Of a DNA stretch of 64,000 nucleotides, positions 41,886 through 52,831 are shown piece by piece (the stretch's first letter is position 1; each line of letters begins with the position of its first letter). The stretch comes from Conchocele bisecta. Taxonomy: Eukaryota > Mollusca > Bivalvia > Lucinida > Thyasiridae. Below the pieces are notes generated by a model that was not told the DNA's origin, searched no databases, and saw only the letters and a list, made by a program, of their open reading frames with translations. Made by a program: the position numbers and the translations under genes. The stretch spans positions 86,215,447 to 86,279,446 of the forward strand of contig CM055265.1 in NCBI GenBank assembly GCA_029237695.1. The letters run 5' to 3'.

Positions 41886-42046
41886 TGCATGATGTCCTTG
41901 CATTTGTTAAGTACAAATTGTTTCTGAAACCATAAGCTGATAGCCCAAACGGCTACTTCCGATATTGAGGTTTCGGTTGGGATGAACAAATGATTTCCGA
42001 GATAAAATTGGCCAATTAATGTGGTTTTCCTGTTTCCAGTCAGATA

Positions 42047-42235
42047 TGTGGCTGTGACTGGAGCAATTGGGCTAAAGGATTTGTGACAAGTGTAGCTTCT
42101 GATCAAATAGCCGACGCTTATAGCCTGATAACGATCTACATGTATATTGCTTGTTACAGTGCAACCTATCTACAACAGCCACCCATGGGACGATGCAAAA
42201 CTGGCTGTTGTCGAGAGGTGGCTGTTGTAGGGCCT
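42047..42235. repeat. MITE-H end and pogo-like fragment
   Basis: TGTGGCTGTGACTGGAGCAA at 42046 is an H end. CAGTGCAACCTATCTACAAC at 42157 with inverse GTCGAGAGGTGGCTGTTGTA near 42210 is a short pogo-like hairpin that runs up to the TTAA of element P. Confidence 0.5.
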
Positions 42236-42759
42236 TAAAGGTACATGCCCACTTAGTAGGCACAAACTGTTCTTTATACAATTTGAATAAGTGTATAATT
42301 GTGTCACTATTCCACCAGTCCTAAAACTTACGAGTGCCCGCTATACAGATATAATGCATTTAGTAATATTTATTTTACTGATAGTGACGTGCGGTGGTAT
42401 CAGGCTATTTTCATATGCAAATGAGGCATAACATTTTTTAATTATTTATACTAATTAAATGCGTCACCTGAAAAACTAATATTTACGACAGATTATAAAG
42501 TATGATCATTGCACATCGAAAAATAAATACAGAGAATAAATAGTAATGTCTGTTAACATTTTAAGGAAACACGGTTATCGCCCCTGATATCAGTGTGGAA
42601 ATTTACTTCTGATATAAAATGTATAATAGTGACAATCCATAGGTGGGGTAATGGTGAATGAATGTTTATTTGCCAGAAAATGTCTCAGATGATGTTTCTG
42701 ATATGATGTTTCTGATATAAAGAACATTTTGTGCCTACTGCGTGGGCATGTACCTTTAA
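42235..42759 (+). mobile_element. TTAA element P, copy 4, uninterrupted (525 bp)
   Basis: TTAAAGGTACATGCCCACTT to GTGGGCATGTACCTTTAA, with ~17-20 bp terminal inverted repeats and TTAA at both edges. The interior has GTGACGTGCGGTGGTATCAG, AAATGCGTCACCTG and CACGGTTATCGCCCCTGATA. TTAA flanks and the end structure suggest a piggyBac-related MITE; no transposase. This copy gives the empty sites used for HEL-A and the DIRS. Confidence 0.75.
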
Positions 42760-42922
42760 TGCTGAATTAAATTTTGTCGTCCGCTGTTTATTTATTTTCT
42801 TCGATAATTCTCATTAAAAACATGCTTTGGCAACATTTTAGCATCCTTTCCAATGTTTTTATTGACAAAGAAGGCAAAAACAAAATGAGACGACCATTTT
42901 CATGCTCAGCAGTCTAAGGGTT
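42756..42922. mobile_element. TTAA-MITE E, copy 7
   Basis: Begins at the right TTAA of P copy 4 with TGCTGAATTAAATTTTGTCG and ends GCAGTCTAAGGGTTA. Shorter than other copies: a central hairpin arm is deleted. Confidence 0.6.
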
Positions 42923-42959
42923 AGATACAGAGGAAATCATCCATTTGGGATATAAAATA

Positions 42960-43160
42960 GCGGCTGTTATAGAGGGTGTTGTTGTAGAGAGGTGGCTGTT
43001 ATAGAGGGTGTTGTTGAGATGTGGCTGTTATAGAGGGTGTTTTTGTTGAGATGTGGCTGTTATAGAGGGTGTTGTTGTTGAGATGTGGCTGTTATAGAGG
43101 GTGTTGTTGTAGAGATGTGGCTGTTATAGAGGGTGTTGTTGTAGAGAGGTGGCTGTTCGG
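42960..43160. repeat. GTGGCTGTTATAGAGGGTGTT minisatellite
   Basis: About six units of TGTGGCTGTTATAGAGGGTG with TTGTTG length variation. It is the inverse of the CTACAACAGCCACC motif, so it is probably the expanded interior of a pogo-like element. Confidence 0.75.
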
Positions 43161-43169
43161 GGAACTTTG

Positions 43170-43667
43170 ACTGTACAAGCATGACAGTACATTGATGGAA
43201 TACGTACGGTGCAGATTTGATAAGACTGTGCAGATGCACAGGCTGAACTGGCTCTACACTGGCAGTAAAACCGATGAGCCCCATTTATCCAGTCACATGC
43301 CATATATGATGATCACCAGGAAGGATGCCTTATTGCATGCAGATTGTTTTTGAGAATCATTTTAAATTATCAGAACTTTTTTGTGTAAATGGTGTCAATT
43401 TGTTTTTATGAAAATGTTCAAACCTTACTGAATGCTCTGAAATTATTTTTTCCAAACACGACCATCTCATGACACACTCAATGAGACAATCCATGTGATT
43501 TTGCACCTAAAAAAATGTGCGAAAGTCAGAAGTTGACAAAATGTAGTCATCTATTGACGTCATTTACAGATTTTTTTTTATAAATGTTAAATATTTTTTA
43601 TGAGATATTGCACATTTTCTTACATACAAAATCACATGGCTGTTCTCCCATGTGGAGAAAATGGAAG
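43170..43667. repeat. MITE-H piece and MITE-W copy 2
   Basis: 43215-43312 holds TGTGCAGATGCACAGGCTGA and CCATTTATCCAGTCACATGC (H). 43475-43655 holds TCAATGAGACAATCCATGTG, GTCAGAAGTTGACAAAATG and TACAAAATCACATGGC (W). No gene. Confidence 0.5.
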
Positions 43668-43880
43668 TTAACACTTAGAATGCAGGAAATGAAAACTGTC
43701 GTCTGCTGTTATTTTATATTTTGTCTTCTTTCTGAATAAAAACATGGTTTGACAGCACTTTAGAATCATTTCCATTGGAAATGATTCTAAAGTGCTGCCA
43801 ACGCATGATTTTTATTGGAAAAATGGAAAATAAAAAATAAACGGCAGACGACAAAATTTAATTCAGCATTGTAAGGGTTA
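43668..43880. mobile_element. TTAA-MITE E, copy 8
   Basis: TTAACACTTAGAATGCAGGA to CAGCATTGTAAGGGTTA. Hairpin GACAGCACTTTAGAATCATT / AATGATTCTAAAGTGCTG around TCCATTGGAA. Confidence 0.7.
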
Positions 43881-44220
43881 TGATGGTGATGTACGGATGG
43901 TAGGAGATGTCTCCTATCTCCGACTCACAACAAATCTATTATTGGGAGAATAGAAAAGTGTTCTGCAAAAAAAAAAAAAAGCAATGATTTGCAACCATGC
44001 GGTACAGTCGCAGATCAGCCTGTGTGGTGGATTTCAGTATTTCAGTGACCTTTTGATGGTCAAACAGTTCAAGGTCATGTTGATGTTCGTATGGTGGTAT
44101 GTGTCTGTGGCATGTATTCCTACAAGTAGCAATGTATGTGTCCAAAGTGAAATAACAAAGAAACATTTGAATCATCTGAAAATGCTACTAAACCCATTGG
44201 AGTATTCAAATCGAAGCAGC
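43881..44220. other. No gene supported
   Basis: A 78-84 codon ORF exists on each strand (43939-44238), crossing a poly-A tract at 43965-43980. I see no domain or splice evidence. Confidence 0.4.
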
Positions 44221-44473
44221 TTAACCCATACATGCTGAAGATATTTATACCATTTTGCTAAGTGATAATTATAAATATTTTGCTTATATTATATGCACAG
44301 AAGTATATGTTGTCACCACTCATTTGAACCGTCTCACCGAGACGGTTCAAATGAGTGGTCACAACATATACTTTCAACACGAAATGAATAAAATAGAAAA
44401 AAATGTTGTTGTTTTTTTTTAAATCAAGATTTTTTTTCTATCTGTGAATCGGTATCGCGTATGAAACGGGTTA
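44221..44473. mobile_element. TTAA-MITE G, copy 4, complete
   Basis: TTAACCCATACATGCTGAAG to TATGAAACGGGTTAA, TTAA at both edges. Perfect central hairpin AGTATATGTTGTCACCACTC / GAGTGGTCACAACATATACT around ACCGTCTCACCGAGACGGT. Confidence 0.75.
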
Positions 44474-44952
44474 ATAATGACAGTGTTCCCCTTGATTTCA
44501 CGAATTACTGTTGCATACTGAAGAAAACACCTGTGCTTATTGGGAGAGAGATACAGTGTCCACCGCACAATGACGGCAACGATTTGATTGCTATCCTGCA
44601 ACACATCAGATCTCTATCACCACAAACGCTTACTCACTGGAACAGGTAGCACAAGTTTTACGAAGTTCCCACCGTGTGTCATTTAAAATATTTAGCCCAT
44701 CAACCGCTTGGAAATAATATCATTTAACCATGAATAGTATGGAAATAAAAGCTCTGTTATTCAAAATTGGACCGTTAATTATCAGTAAAATCATTAAAAC
44801 ATGATCTCCTATCCTTTGAAAGTTGAAGAATACGAAGATTTTACAGTGGTAATAAAAACAGAGTGTGACTTGTAGAAACATGCTAGCTATGTGGATTGTG
44901 ATGGTTAAGTTGTTTTTCGGTAAAACAAAAGAAAAATCACAAATGTTACAAT
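44474..44952. other. No gene supported
   Basis: A 62-codon ORF starts inside MITE-G at 44461 and runs to 44649 (LDFTNYCCILKKTPVLIG). A possible donor AACAG|GTAGC follows at 44643. It could be an exon remnant, but the ATG belongs to the MITE. Confidence 0.35.
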
Positions 44953-45111
44953 TTGGGCGATTTTATCGGCGATTTTCCCACCTTTCTCGCTGACGATCGG
45001 AACAAAAACGCAAACATTACGCATCACCTTACAGAGATCATCGATGTCTGGAAAGATTTGTCATCGGACAAAAAGTACCTTATGGCCCTTTGCAACAACG
45101 AAAAACCCAGA
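44953..45111 (+). CDS. Possible coding fragment cut off by MITE-K
   Basis: An open frame with protein-like composition (GDFIGDFPTFLADDRNKN, then ITHHLTEIIDVWKDLSSDKK, YLMALCNNEKPRAP) runs into the left end of MITE-K at 45112. After that point the frame is repeat sequence. There is no ATG: the frame opens at 44902 with only a TTG at 44953, so it would be an internal exon or a retrocopy remnant. No clear splice acceptor. Family not recognised. Confidence 0.25.
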
Positions 45112-45465
45112 GCCCCTGATATGGCAAGTATTGGTGTATTTTACATATCTATTTTATCTGAATACACACAGATTTTCAAAAGTGCGAATACAAAATACTC
45201 GCACCAATCTGCAAATATGCATTGATTTTCAAACTGAGGAGTGAAATACTCTAATAAAGTTGAAAATTCACTTACTTCAGCTGCAAAAAGCACACTTGCT
45301 TTTTGCAGTTTAAGTATGTGAATTTTTAACAATGTTTCATTTAATGATCATTTGTTCACTATTTGATAATGGAAAAATTCAGTAATCTATTTGTAAAGCA
45401 ATATGTGCATTGTATTTGAAATCAGGGGGTACACTACTCTTTACACAATACAGCTTATCTGCAGC
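45112..45465. mobile_element. MITE-K copy 3
   Basis: GCCCCTGATATGGCAAGTAT at the left and CAGCTTATCTGCAGCGC at the right are diverged forms of GCTCCAGATAAGG / CTTATCTGGAGC. The interior AATATGCATTGATTTTCAAA is shared with copy 1. Confidence 0.6.
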
Positions 45466-45887
45466 GCTGCGAAGACTTTAATCATTCTGCGCACTCAATC
45501 AATCAAATGAAGACTGCAAATAGTTCAATGCACTGCCATATGGAAATTTCATTAATTGACTGGCAAACAATATAGGTGCTGAACTGAATGCAAAAATAAC
45601 ACTTTTTCGATCATAAAATAACTTACAAAAACATTTGTTCAATTTATGACATCGAGAAATTTCTTTTCAAATTACGAATTATACTCGATATACCCTCCGA
45701 AATCTGTGCCTATTTTCAATGTAATTTTTACATGACGAAAATTTCTCCAAACTGGAAAATATTGATGTTTCATTGTAAACAAATCGCAGCTGTGAGATTA
45801 CCATCTTATGGGTGGCCTAAAATGGACAGCTAGCAAAGAAAACAGGACCACATATTGTGCCCAGGGTAGACAAATCCTTTATCATGA
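45466..45887. other. No gene seen
   Basis: Unremarkable AT-rich sequence without repeat ends. Confidence 0.4.
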
Positions 45888-46125
45888 ACCCTTTCAACAC
45901 CAAGTAACTTAATAGAATGTTCCATGCCAATGTTTCACGCTATTTCATTAATTTTGTTCATTCCAAATTATCCCATTCTTCTAAAAGGGTAATCTGTACG
46001 ACGTTTAAAATTATTAACAAACAGTGGAGATCCTGATGAGATGGCTCGTTACGAGCCGGCTCATCTGGATCTGCACTGTTTGCAAACACTGTCTCTATAG
46101 AGGTCTGTGGTGTTGAAAGGGTTAA
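45888..46125. mobile_element. TTAA-MITE D, copy 6
   Basis: AACCCTTTCAACACCAAGTA to GTGGTGTTGAAAGGGTTAA. Hairpin GATCCTGATGAGATGGCTCG / GAGCCGGCTCATCTGGATC. Confidence 0.7.
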
Positions 46126-46189
46126 GAACACTCAAACAATTTAAATCAGCAACGGACTAAACTGAAAATAATGACACCCATTCAATGTT

Positions 46190-46300
46190 AATTGCGAACA
46201 GCGTAGGCTCTGAGCCTACGCTGATCGCAAACATCGTAAAGTATGCAATCAACTGGCAATACTAAGGCCATTATAAAATAAATGCTAGATTCTCATCCCC
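46190..46300. repeat. Small palindromes
   Basis: GCGTAGGCTCTGAGCCTACGC at 46201-46221 is a perfect 21-bp palindrome inside an H-like context. TAAATGCTAGATTCTCATCC near 46279 recurs inverted near 47080 (GATGAGAATCTATCATTTAT), so 46265-47110 may be bounded by a further inverted-repeat element enclosing P copy 5. Confidence 0.45.
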
Positions 46301-46316
46301 CGCCGCCGCGCTCATT

Positions 46317-46804
46317 ATGCACAATGTGTTCTTTATGGGAATTAAATAGGTGTACAATTGTGTCACTATTCCACCAGTTCTAAAGATTACGAGTGGCCGC
46401 TATACAGGTATACTCATTTAGTAATATTTATTTCACTGATAGTGACGCGCGGTGGTATCAGGCTATTTTCATATGCAAATGAGGAATGGTATATTTTAAT
46501 TATTTATACTAATTAAATGCGTCACCTGAATTTTTTTTTATTTAGGACAGATTATAAAGTATGATCATTGCACATCAAAAAGTAAATACAGAGAATAAAT
46601 AGTAATGTCCGTTAATATTTTAAGGAAACATGGTTATCGCCCCTGATATCAGTGTGGAAATCTCCGTCTGATATAATATGTATAATAATGCCAATCAATA
46701 TGTGGGGTAATTGTGAATGAATGTTTATTTTGCCAGAAAATATCTCAGATGATGTCTCGATATAAAGACCATATTGTTGCCTACTGAGTGGGCATGTACA
46801 ATTA
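46317..46804 (+). mobile_element. TTAA element P, copy 5, left end truncated
   Basis: Starts inside P at ATGCACAATGTGTTCTTTAT and continues to GAGTGGGCATGTACAATTAA. The interior matches copy 4. This is the second empty-site reference for the DIRS insertion (CACATCAAAAAGTAAATAC at 46571). Confidence 0.7.
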
Positions 46805-46869
46805 AGGTCTGCCCCGATTGTTTTTATTGTCAATACATGTACATGGTTGGTTGGTTGGTAGCATGTGAT

Positions 46870-47003
46870 GGGTAATTTAACAATCGGGATGGTACTAATT
46901 CAAAGACATATTTTCAGAGAGAAATATTAGAAAGCCATTAATGAATTGTCATTTGCTATTAAGTTAGAGAGCAGCCATTATTTTCATTCCCAGCATGCAT
47001 GAT
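46870..47003. mobile_element. TTAA-MITE F fragment
   Basis: Ends with TTTTCATTCCCAGCATGCAT, an F terminus, preceded by AAGACATATTTTCAGAGAG and AATGAATTGTCATTTGCTAT. Confidence 0.45.
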
Positions 47004-47110
47004 CGGTATTTCCAATGTCCTGAAAATATAAAATAAAAAATAAAATTTCACCCCCGCCCCCATTTTGAAAAAAAAATGGATGAGAATCTATCATTTATTT
47101 CATAATGGCC

Positions 47111-47589
47111 TAATATGGTAACGCCTGAGAAAAGTTGAAAACCTAGAAGCATCCATTGTGCCATATCATTAGATAAACGATCTAAGGGATGACTATGGTT
47201 GTGATTTCATTATTGACTTGATTCCATTATTTTGTTTTAAAATTTTCACATGAAGCAGAACTAGAGCTATCGCAGGAGTGATCATAATACCCTCACAAAT
47301 ATCGCTTTGACACATGAACAGGTTTAATATCAGAGTTTCGAAATTTCATGCACATTTTTCCCTTTTGACCTCTAAGTGTGACCTTAACCTTGGATGTGTG
47401 TGGGGTATAACAAGAAGGGATTACTATTGTGTGTGGCTATTTTGTAAAATCTTAAGATCTACACAAACATTTACTAGCAGTACTAATATTTATTTATTTA
47501 TTAATTTTATTTACCGGTATATATTTATTGACTGGCAGTCATAAAGATTGATTAATTTATTCATATACTAATTTGTCATTTTCATTATA
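47111..47589. other. No gene seen
   Basis: A phrase TGTGACCTTAACCTTGGATG near 47378 resembles HEL-D/E units, but no ends are visible. Confidence 0.35.
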
Positions 47590-48336
47590 CAGTTGAGCAC
47601 CAGTATCTCGAAGTCGAAGGGAGATCGTATTTTAGTTGAGATAGGACTAGGTTCGAGATACCGAGGAAGTGACATGGTCAAATATTTTCGCAAAAAAATA
47701 TCAAATGTTACCCATTACATCACGAGTGAACAATAAAGGAATAATGAAACAAAACATGTGTTGCTTTTATTATTAATCACCATCAGATTGAATAATTAAT
47801 ATACGCTGAATTTAATTCAAGAAAAAAAGTATTAATTAATTTACTGACAAATTTTAATCACCAATTAACTAATGACCAAAGGTAGTAAACTACCCAGCAT
47901 TACAGGTGGCGTCACAACTCTCAGTGAATTGCTTAAATGACCAGCGTGATATGCTTAATGAATCGTGTCAAACTCTCAAACAAATCGAGGTGGACCAATT
48001 AAGCAAACAACCCGAGGCAGGTGTGAATTTATTTTGTTTCTTTGATAATACGTTTTGAAAATTAGTGTTAACCAAATTGATCTTGGCAGCCAGGCGCTTA
48101 GGTGATTTACCAAAGTGTTTATGTGATCGAGATAGCGAAGTGATATTTAACGTATTTTTATACGAAGGGGACAGAATGAACAGTCGAGATAGAGAACATC
48201 TTCGAGATAGGGCATGTTCGAGATAGCCGATGAAATATACATTAAACAAATAAGGATATAATTCTGGACTTTAGCGAATCATCGAGATAGGGGAAACCAT
48301 CGAGATACTGACATTCGAGGTACTTGTGCTCGACTG
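47590..48336. mobile_element. Pogo/Tigger-like element, 747 bp
   Basis: Starts CAGTTGAGCACCAGTATCTC and ends GAGGTACTTGTGCTCGACTG, flanked by TA on both sides. Subterminal repeats of the type TTCGAGATA occur near each end (47651, 48211, 48229). No transposase frame is visible. Confidence 0.65.
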
Positions 48337-48463
48337 TATATTTATTTATATATTTATTGACTGGCAGTCATAAAGATTGATTAATTTATTCACATACTAA
48401 TTTGTCATTTTCATTATATATTTCTTTATATATTTCTTTTTTATTTATTTGTTTATACATGTA

Positions 48464-49133
48464 CAGGGATCCTCCAGATTATCGGACAAAAATGGCCGTT
48501 TTTTTAAAGATATTTTTCTTAAAATAGCAGCTATGGGCATACACTTTTCACAGAACAATCGTCGGTTCTTGCTTTCTCAACGCATGTAAACTATTTAGCA
48601 AACTGTGCCATCTTTCTCGCTTAAAATCGGGTCAGATGATCAGTCGTAAGATTGCCCCAAAATTAAGATCGACAATCAGTTATACGGACAAACATATACG
48701 TACTCGTCTTATAACTTGTATTCTCAACATGAAATCATAATTGTATCGCTTGTAAACCAGTGTAAACAGCATTGTGTAGTCCTGCAGAAAAAACAATCAC
48801 CATTCGCTTCTTGGAAAACAACGTACTTATAGAATTTATTTTATTTATAGAACAACTCAGAAATGACGTAATGGGCGCATTCGATTACAAGCCCCCGCGA
48901 CACTTTTGACGTTGTAAACAACTTGTGGACAGAGTTGAGGAATATTTTCAGCAAATATTACTAAAATGTTTACCTTGGCAATATATTGTTCACACTGGCA
49001 TGGAAACAGCAAGCACCTGCGTGACTTAGATGTATTTGATGCAAGTTCTGATCAAACGAATGCTCTTAATTAACAGGTATTTTCATTTGTCCGATAAACT
49101 GATTGTCCGGATAATTGGTATGACTGACCCCTG
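48464..49133. mobile_element. Pogo/Tigger-like element, 670 bp
   Basis: Starts CAGGGATCCTCCAGATTATC GGAC and ends GTCCGGATAATTGGTATGAC..CCCTG, flanked by TA. A second internal TTTGTCCGATAAACTGATTG near 49087 repeats the terminal GTCCGATAA motif. Confidence 0.6.
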
Positions 49134-49361
49134 TATGCCAAATTGATATTACGATGGAATATAGAAATTGACTACTTATCTTTTATTTACTGTAATAATA
49201 CATGTATTTGAATATTGATTTATTGGTAGGGTGTTTGCTTGATTGAATAATCAATTGTATGAATTGTTTCATTTATTAATTTATTGACCGACTGAGTATG
49301 TCATGATGGAATATATAGCCTTGGCTACTGACCGATTTAATTAAATTGATTGATTTATTAG

Positions 49362-49430
49362 TGATTGATTGATTGCTTGATTGCTTGATTGCTTGATTGC
49401 TTGATTGCTTGATTGATTGATTGATTGATT
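49362..49430. repeat. (GATTGCTT)n/(GATT)n microsatellite
   Basis: Alternating GATTGATTGCTTGATTGCTT runs. Confidence 0.9.
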
Positions 49431-49499
49431 GTGTAGTCCATGACCATTTATTTATTTATTGTAGGAGATATCGAGTAGTTATTGTCGGATAGAATATTT

Positions 49500-49875
49500 A
49501 TTTATTGAATGCCGTTAATCGGCCTGTCAACAGCTAAGGTCATAGTAGGCTGGATTAATGAGGTCAAATTCCAAATTTCAACTGTATGGATGGGGGACAA
49601 ACCTAAAATCAGGACTGAATATTTACATAAATATTTATACATATTCACAAAATCAGAATTGAATATTTACATCGAAATAAAAATATATTCAGCCCTGAAA
49701 TTAGAATAACATGACCTGGTGCCGATCCATACCACACCAAAGTCACATGGCCCCTTCCCCTAAAAGAAATAAGATTACGAATAATCGTATTAGTCGCTAT
49801 AAGAGGTATACTGGTATAACCAAATTCAATTCTCACATACAAGAATGCCGAAGACGTATCTGAGGGCCAAACCAG
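49500..49875 (+). repeat. Interspersed repeat J, copy 5
   Basis: CGTTAATCGGCCTGTCAACA, AGCTAAGGTCATAGTAGGC, then GACCTGGTGCCGATCCATAC and ATAATCGTATTAGTCGC. The segment CAAAATCAGAATTGAATATT is duplicated at 49609 and 49650. Confidence 0.55.
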
Positions 49876-50443
49876 TAGCCTATTTCAACAACATTGCAAA
49901 GTATACTTATCTAGCAAAGTATACTTTGAGGGAGAAATTATCAATTTTAGGATAAAATTCTTATTACGAGCCAGCCCATCTGGATCAACATGTACACGGT
50001 TTTTGAAAAAAATACCATTTTCTGATAAATGGAATAGTCTGAAAAATAACATGGGAGTATTCATTAACACTAATGTTTGTTATTTTAAAATTTACAAGCG
50101 CATTAAAGTATGAAACCGATAGCAAATGTGTATATCTATCTGTATGTGTATGCAAATTCCAAAATCGGATTTCTCACAACCACTCAAAAAGATACGACTT
50201 ACCGGTCGGTGTATATAATATTACATAAACAAACTTGATTCTAATTTCAATCAAAGTTCCGAACATGAGGTGGCAGGAGATAATTTCTTAACAAAGAAAG
50301 CGACTACCTCGGTGAGCGAAATCAATTGATGTTCCGTTATTAGCTCAGATAATGATTACCGAAACAGAACTTGACACACGAGTCGTAATACCACCCAAGT
50401 GTAGAAAAATTTGCAATGCAATTCATAAAACTACAACTGGGTA
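49876..50443. repeat. MITE-N and MITE-D remnants, then no gene
   Basis: 49877-49945 is an N end (AACATTGCAAAGTATACTTA). 49965-50050 has D-like TTACGAGCCAGCCCATCTGG. 50060-50443 is unremarkable. Confidence 0.45.
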
Positions 50444-50776
50444 TTAACCCGTAGAATGCGGGAAATGAAAATTGCCGTCTGCTGCTGTTTCATATTTTCT
50501 CTGTATTCTCAATGAAAACATGGTTTGACAGCACTTTCATTTCCTTTGGAAACGATTCTCAAGTGTTCTCAAAACCATGTTTTGATGAGTGCGGGAAACA
50601 AAAATAGACGTCTGTTGCTGTTTCATATTTCCTTGTTTTTCTCAATAAAAACATGGTTTGACAGCACTTTAGAATCATTTCCTTTGGAAATGATTCTAAA
50701 GTGTTGTCAAAAGCATGTTTTGATGAGAAAAATGGGAAGTTAAAAATAATTTTTAATTCAGCAGTGTACCGGTTAA
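50444..50776. mobile_element. TTAA-MITE E, copy 9 with internal duplication
   Basis: TTAACCCGTAGAATGCGGGA to GCAGTGTACCGGTTAA. The head block with GGGAAA(T/C)-AAAATTGCCGTCTGC is repeated at 50585-50610, so the copy holds two hairpins in tandem (50524-50576 and 50655-50715). Confidence 0.6.
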
Positions 50777-51050
50777 ATGTGTCACTGATAACTATCTACC
50801 AGAGGGTAGTAAAAGAATGGCTCATGAGAAAAATGGGGAGTCAAAAATAATCAGCAGATGACAAAATTTAACCTTTAATTCAGCATAGTAAGGGTAAAAT
50901 GTGTGACTGATAATTATGTACCTCAGGGTAGTGATAGATGGGATTGACAGCTCACATTTCAGTTTACTCTCCACCCCCAAAACTCATTTTCAAAGGATCA
51001 TAAATGCATGCAACGTTAACAAGTTGAAGCAACAAGTTGAAGCGTGGTAT

Positions 51051-51284
51051 TTAACCCTCAGACCGCTACTAACAACAATTGTCGTCGGCTGTTGCTTTTA
51101 TATCTTGCATTATTTCTCAATAAAAACATGGTTTGACAGCACTTCAGAATCATTCTGAAGTGCTGTCAAAGCATGTTGTATCTTATCCTAAAGTGCTGTC
51201 AAAGCATGGTTGTGATGATAAAAATGGAAAATAGAAAATAAACAGCAGACGACAACAAAATTAAGATAGCGGTGAAAGGGTTAA
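51051..51284. mobile_element. TTAA-MITE E, copy 10
   Basis: TTAACCCTCAGACCGCTACT to AGCGGTGAAAGGGTTAA. Hairpin TTGACAGCACTTCAGAATCA / TTCTGAAGTGCTGTCAA with almost no loop. Confidence 0.75.
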
Positions 51285-51369
51285 GTATGAAAATACACAT
51301 GACAATGATTCTATAATGAACATTTGAAGGAATGTAACTGCAAGACAATATAAATAGCAGCTTCACCTA

Positions 51370-51700
51370 TTGTTAACCTTGTAATGACCCCTGAAGGTCA
51401 CAGTCCGAATATGAAACATTCAGCAAACTTTGCATTCCGACAATCACATATACCAAGTCTTAACGTTGACCTTGAAATTACCCTGAAGGTCGCAGCCTGT
51501 ATATGAAACATTTACTGAACTAAGTATTTCCCACAGTAGCACAACTACAAACAGTTCAAAATTGTAGTAGTGACCTCTGAAGGTCGCAGTCATTCTTCCA
51601 GTAGCTCAAACACCAAGTTTCAACATTGACCTTGAAATGACCGTGAAGGTCACAGCCTGAATAAGAAACATTTCACTCAACTTGGAATTTACCCATTGGA
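51370..51700 (+). repeat. Degenerate GAAGGTCACAGCC tandem units
   Basis: Four loosely spaced units with TGACCTTGAAATGACC / CTGAAGGTCACAGTCCG and AATATGAAACATT. Reminiscent of HEL-D/E units but without ends. Confidence 0.5.
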
Positions 51701-51969
51701 TAAACTTACCAATGCACATTAACAATGGTTCAATAGTGTAGGCCAGTAGTAAAGCACTAGGATGGTATTCTATTTATCAGGTAATATATATACTGCGGAA
51801 GGAGAAAATATGACGTGGTTTTCGTTTAAAAGATTGCAGACTACTTTACATGAGGTCATTAAGCGGACATCATTTGTAGTGTCATGCGGCGACATTCGAC
51901 CAATTAAACATCAGCAGAAGTAGCATTGAAGCTCTGTGACCCGGATATGTGTGTCTAGTCAATGAAGGG

Positions 51970-52297
51970 TATAATACAGTTACTTCATGGTTATTCGGGC
52001 AACAGTCATAACTATTGCTCCGAGGTGCTGTGGACAATAGTGCATCGGGTCGTCCACAGCACTGACGGCAATATATTTTGACTGTTCCTCTAAAGACCAT
52101 GAAATAACTGAAATTTTATTACGCAACCTGCAATACACTGTATGTGACACAATGAACGTAAATTTAACGTGAGGCGCGTCGATTGACCGATCTACGTTGA
52201 TTTTTATGACGTACTCTCCGAAAAAAATGCGGAACTATTGCCCAGGGAATTTGTCAAAACTATGGAATGTCAACTTATATAGGGAGTTGCGTAATAA
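51970..52297. mobile_element. Composite palindromic element S+R, copy 2
   Basis: S part: ACAGTTACTTCATGGTTATT to AGACCATGAAATAACTG (51970-52103). R part: TTATTACGCAACCTGCAATA to AGGGAGTTGCGTAATAA (52118-52297). Opposite order to 9924-10443 and without the 21-bp minisatellite. Confidence 0.5.
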
Positions 52298-52499
52298 TAC
52301 AATTTGTTATCAGTCAATATGTATTAGGCCAATGCAAAGCTCAATACCTGATAAAGACCTGGAAACTGCTAGGCCACATTTTCAGTGAAATCCTCCGAGT
52401 TTAGAGCCACTATCTCTGTGGGTGGAAATAATTAATGTTGGCTGGTGTACTACACGGTGACCTGAAAGTGAAATATTAGAAATATAAGTTAGCCTACAA

Positions 52500-52744
52500 T
52501 TAACCCTTTGAACCCGAACGCCCGCTATATCGGGTTTGCAAACAGTGCAGATCCAGATAAGCCGGCTCGTAACGAGCCGTCTCATCAGGATCTCCACTTT
52601 TTGCAAGTAATTTTCAAATTTTTTAAACAAAAACACCCCTTTTTCAGAAACGGACTAATCTGAAAATCATTTTGTGACAATTGGATTGGTCTGAAAATTA
52701 GCATAGCAAAGTCTGTTCGAGTTACTTAGGGTTGAAAGGGTTAA
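52500..52744. mobile_element. TTAA-MITE D, copy 8
   Basis: TTAACCCTTTGAACCCGAAC to GGGTTGAAAGGGTTAA, 245 bp. Hairpin GATCCAGATAAGCCGGCTCG / CGAGCCGTCTCATCAGGATC. Gives the empty site for HEL-E. Confidence 0.75.
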
Positions 52745-52831
52745 GAGTGGGAACCAGCACCCAAACCTTCCATACCTGCAAATTGAAAGGATTTTCTGTC
52801 ACTGGAGGGATGATAATTTCTGGATATCATA

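Noticed and set aside
44461..44649. 62-codon ORF with possible donor
   Set aside because: Its ATG is inside the terminal repeat of MITE-G and no acceptor is visible. Kept only as a note.
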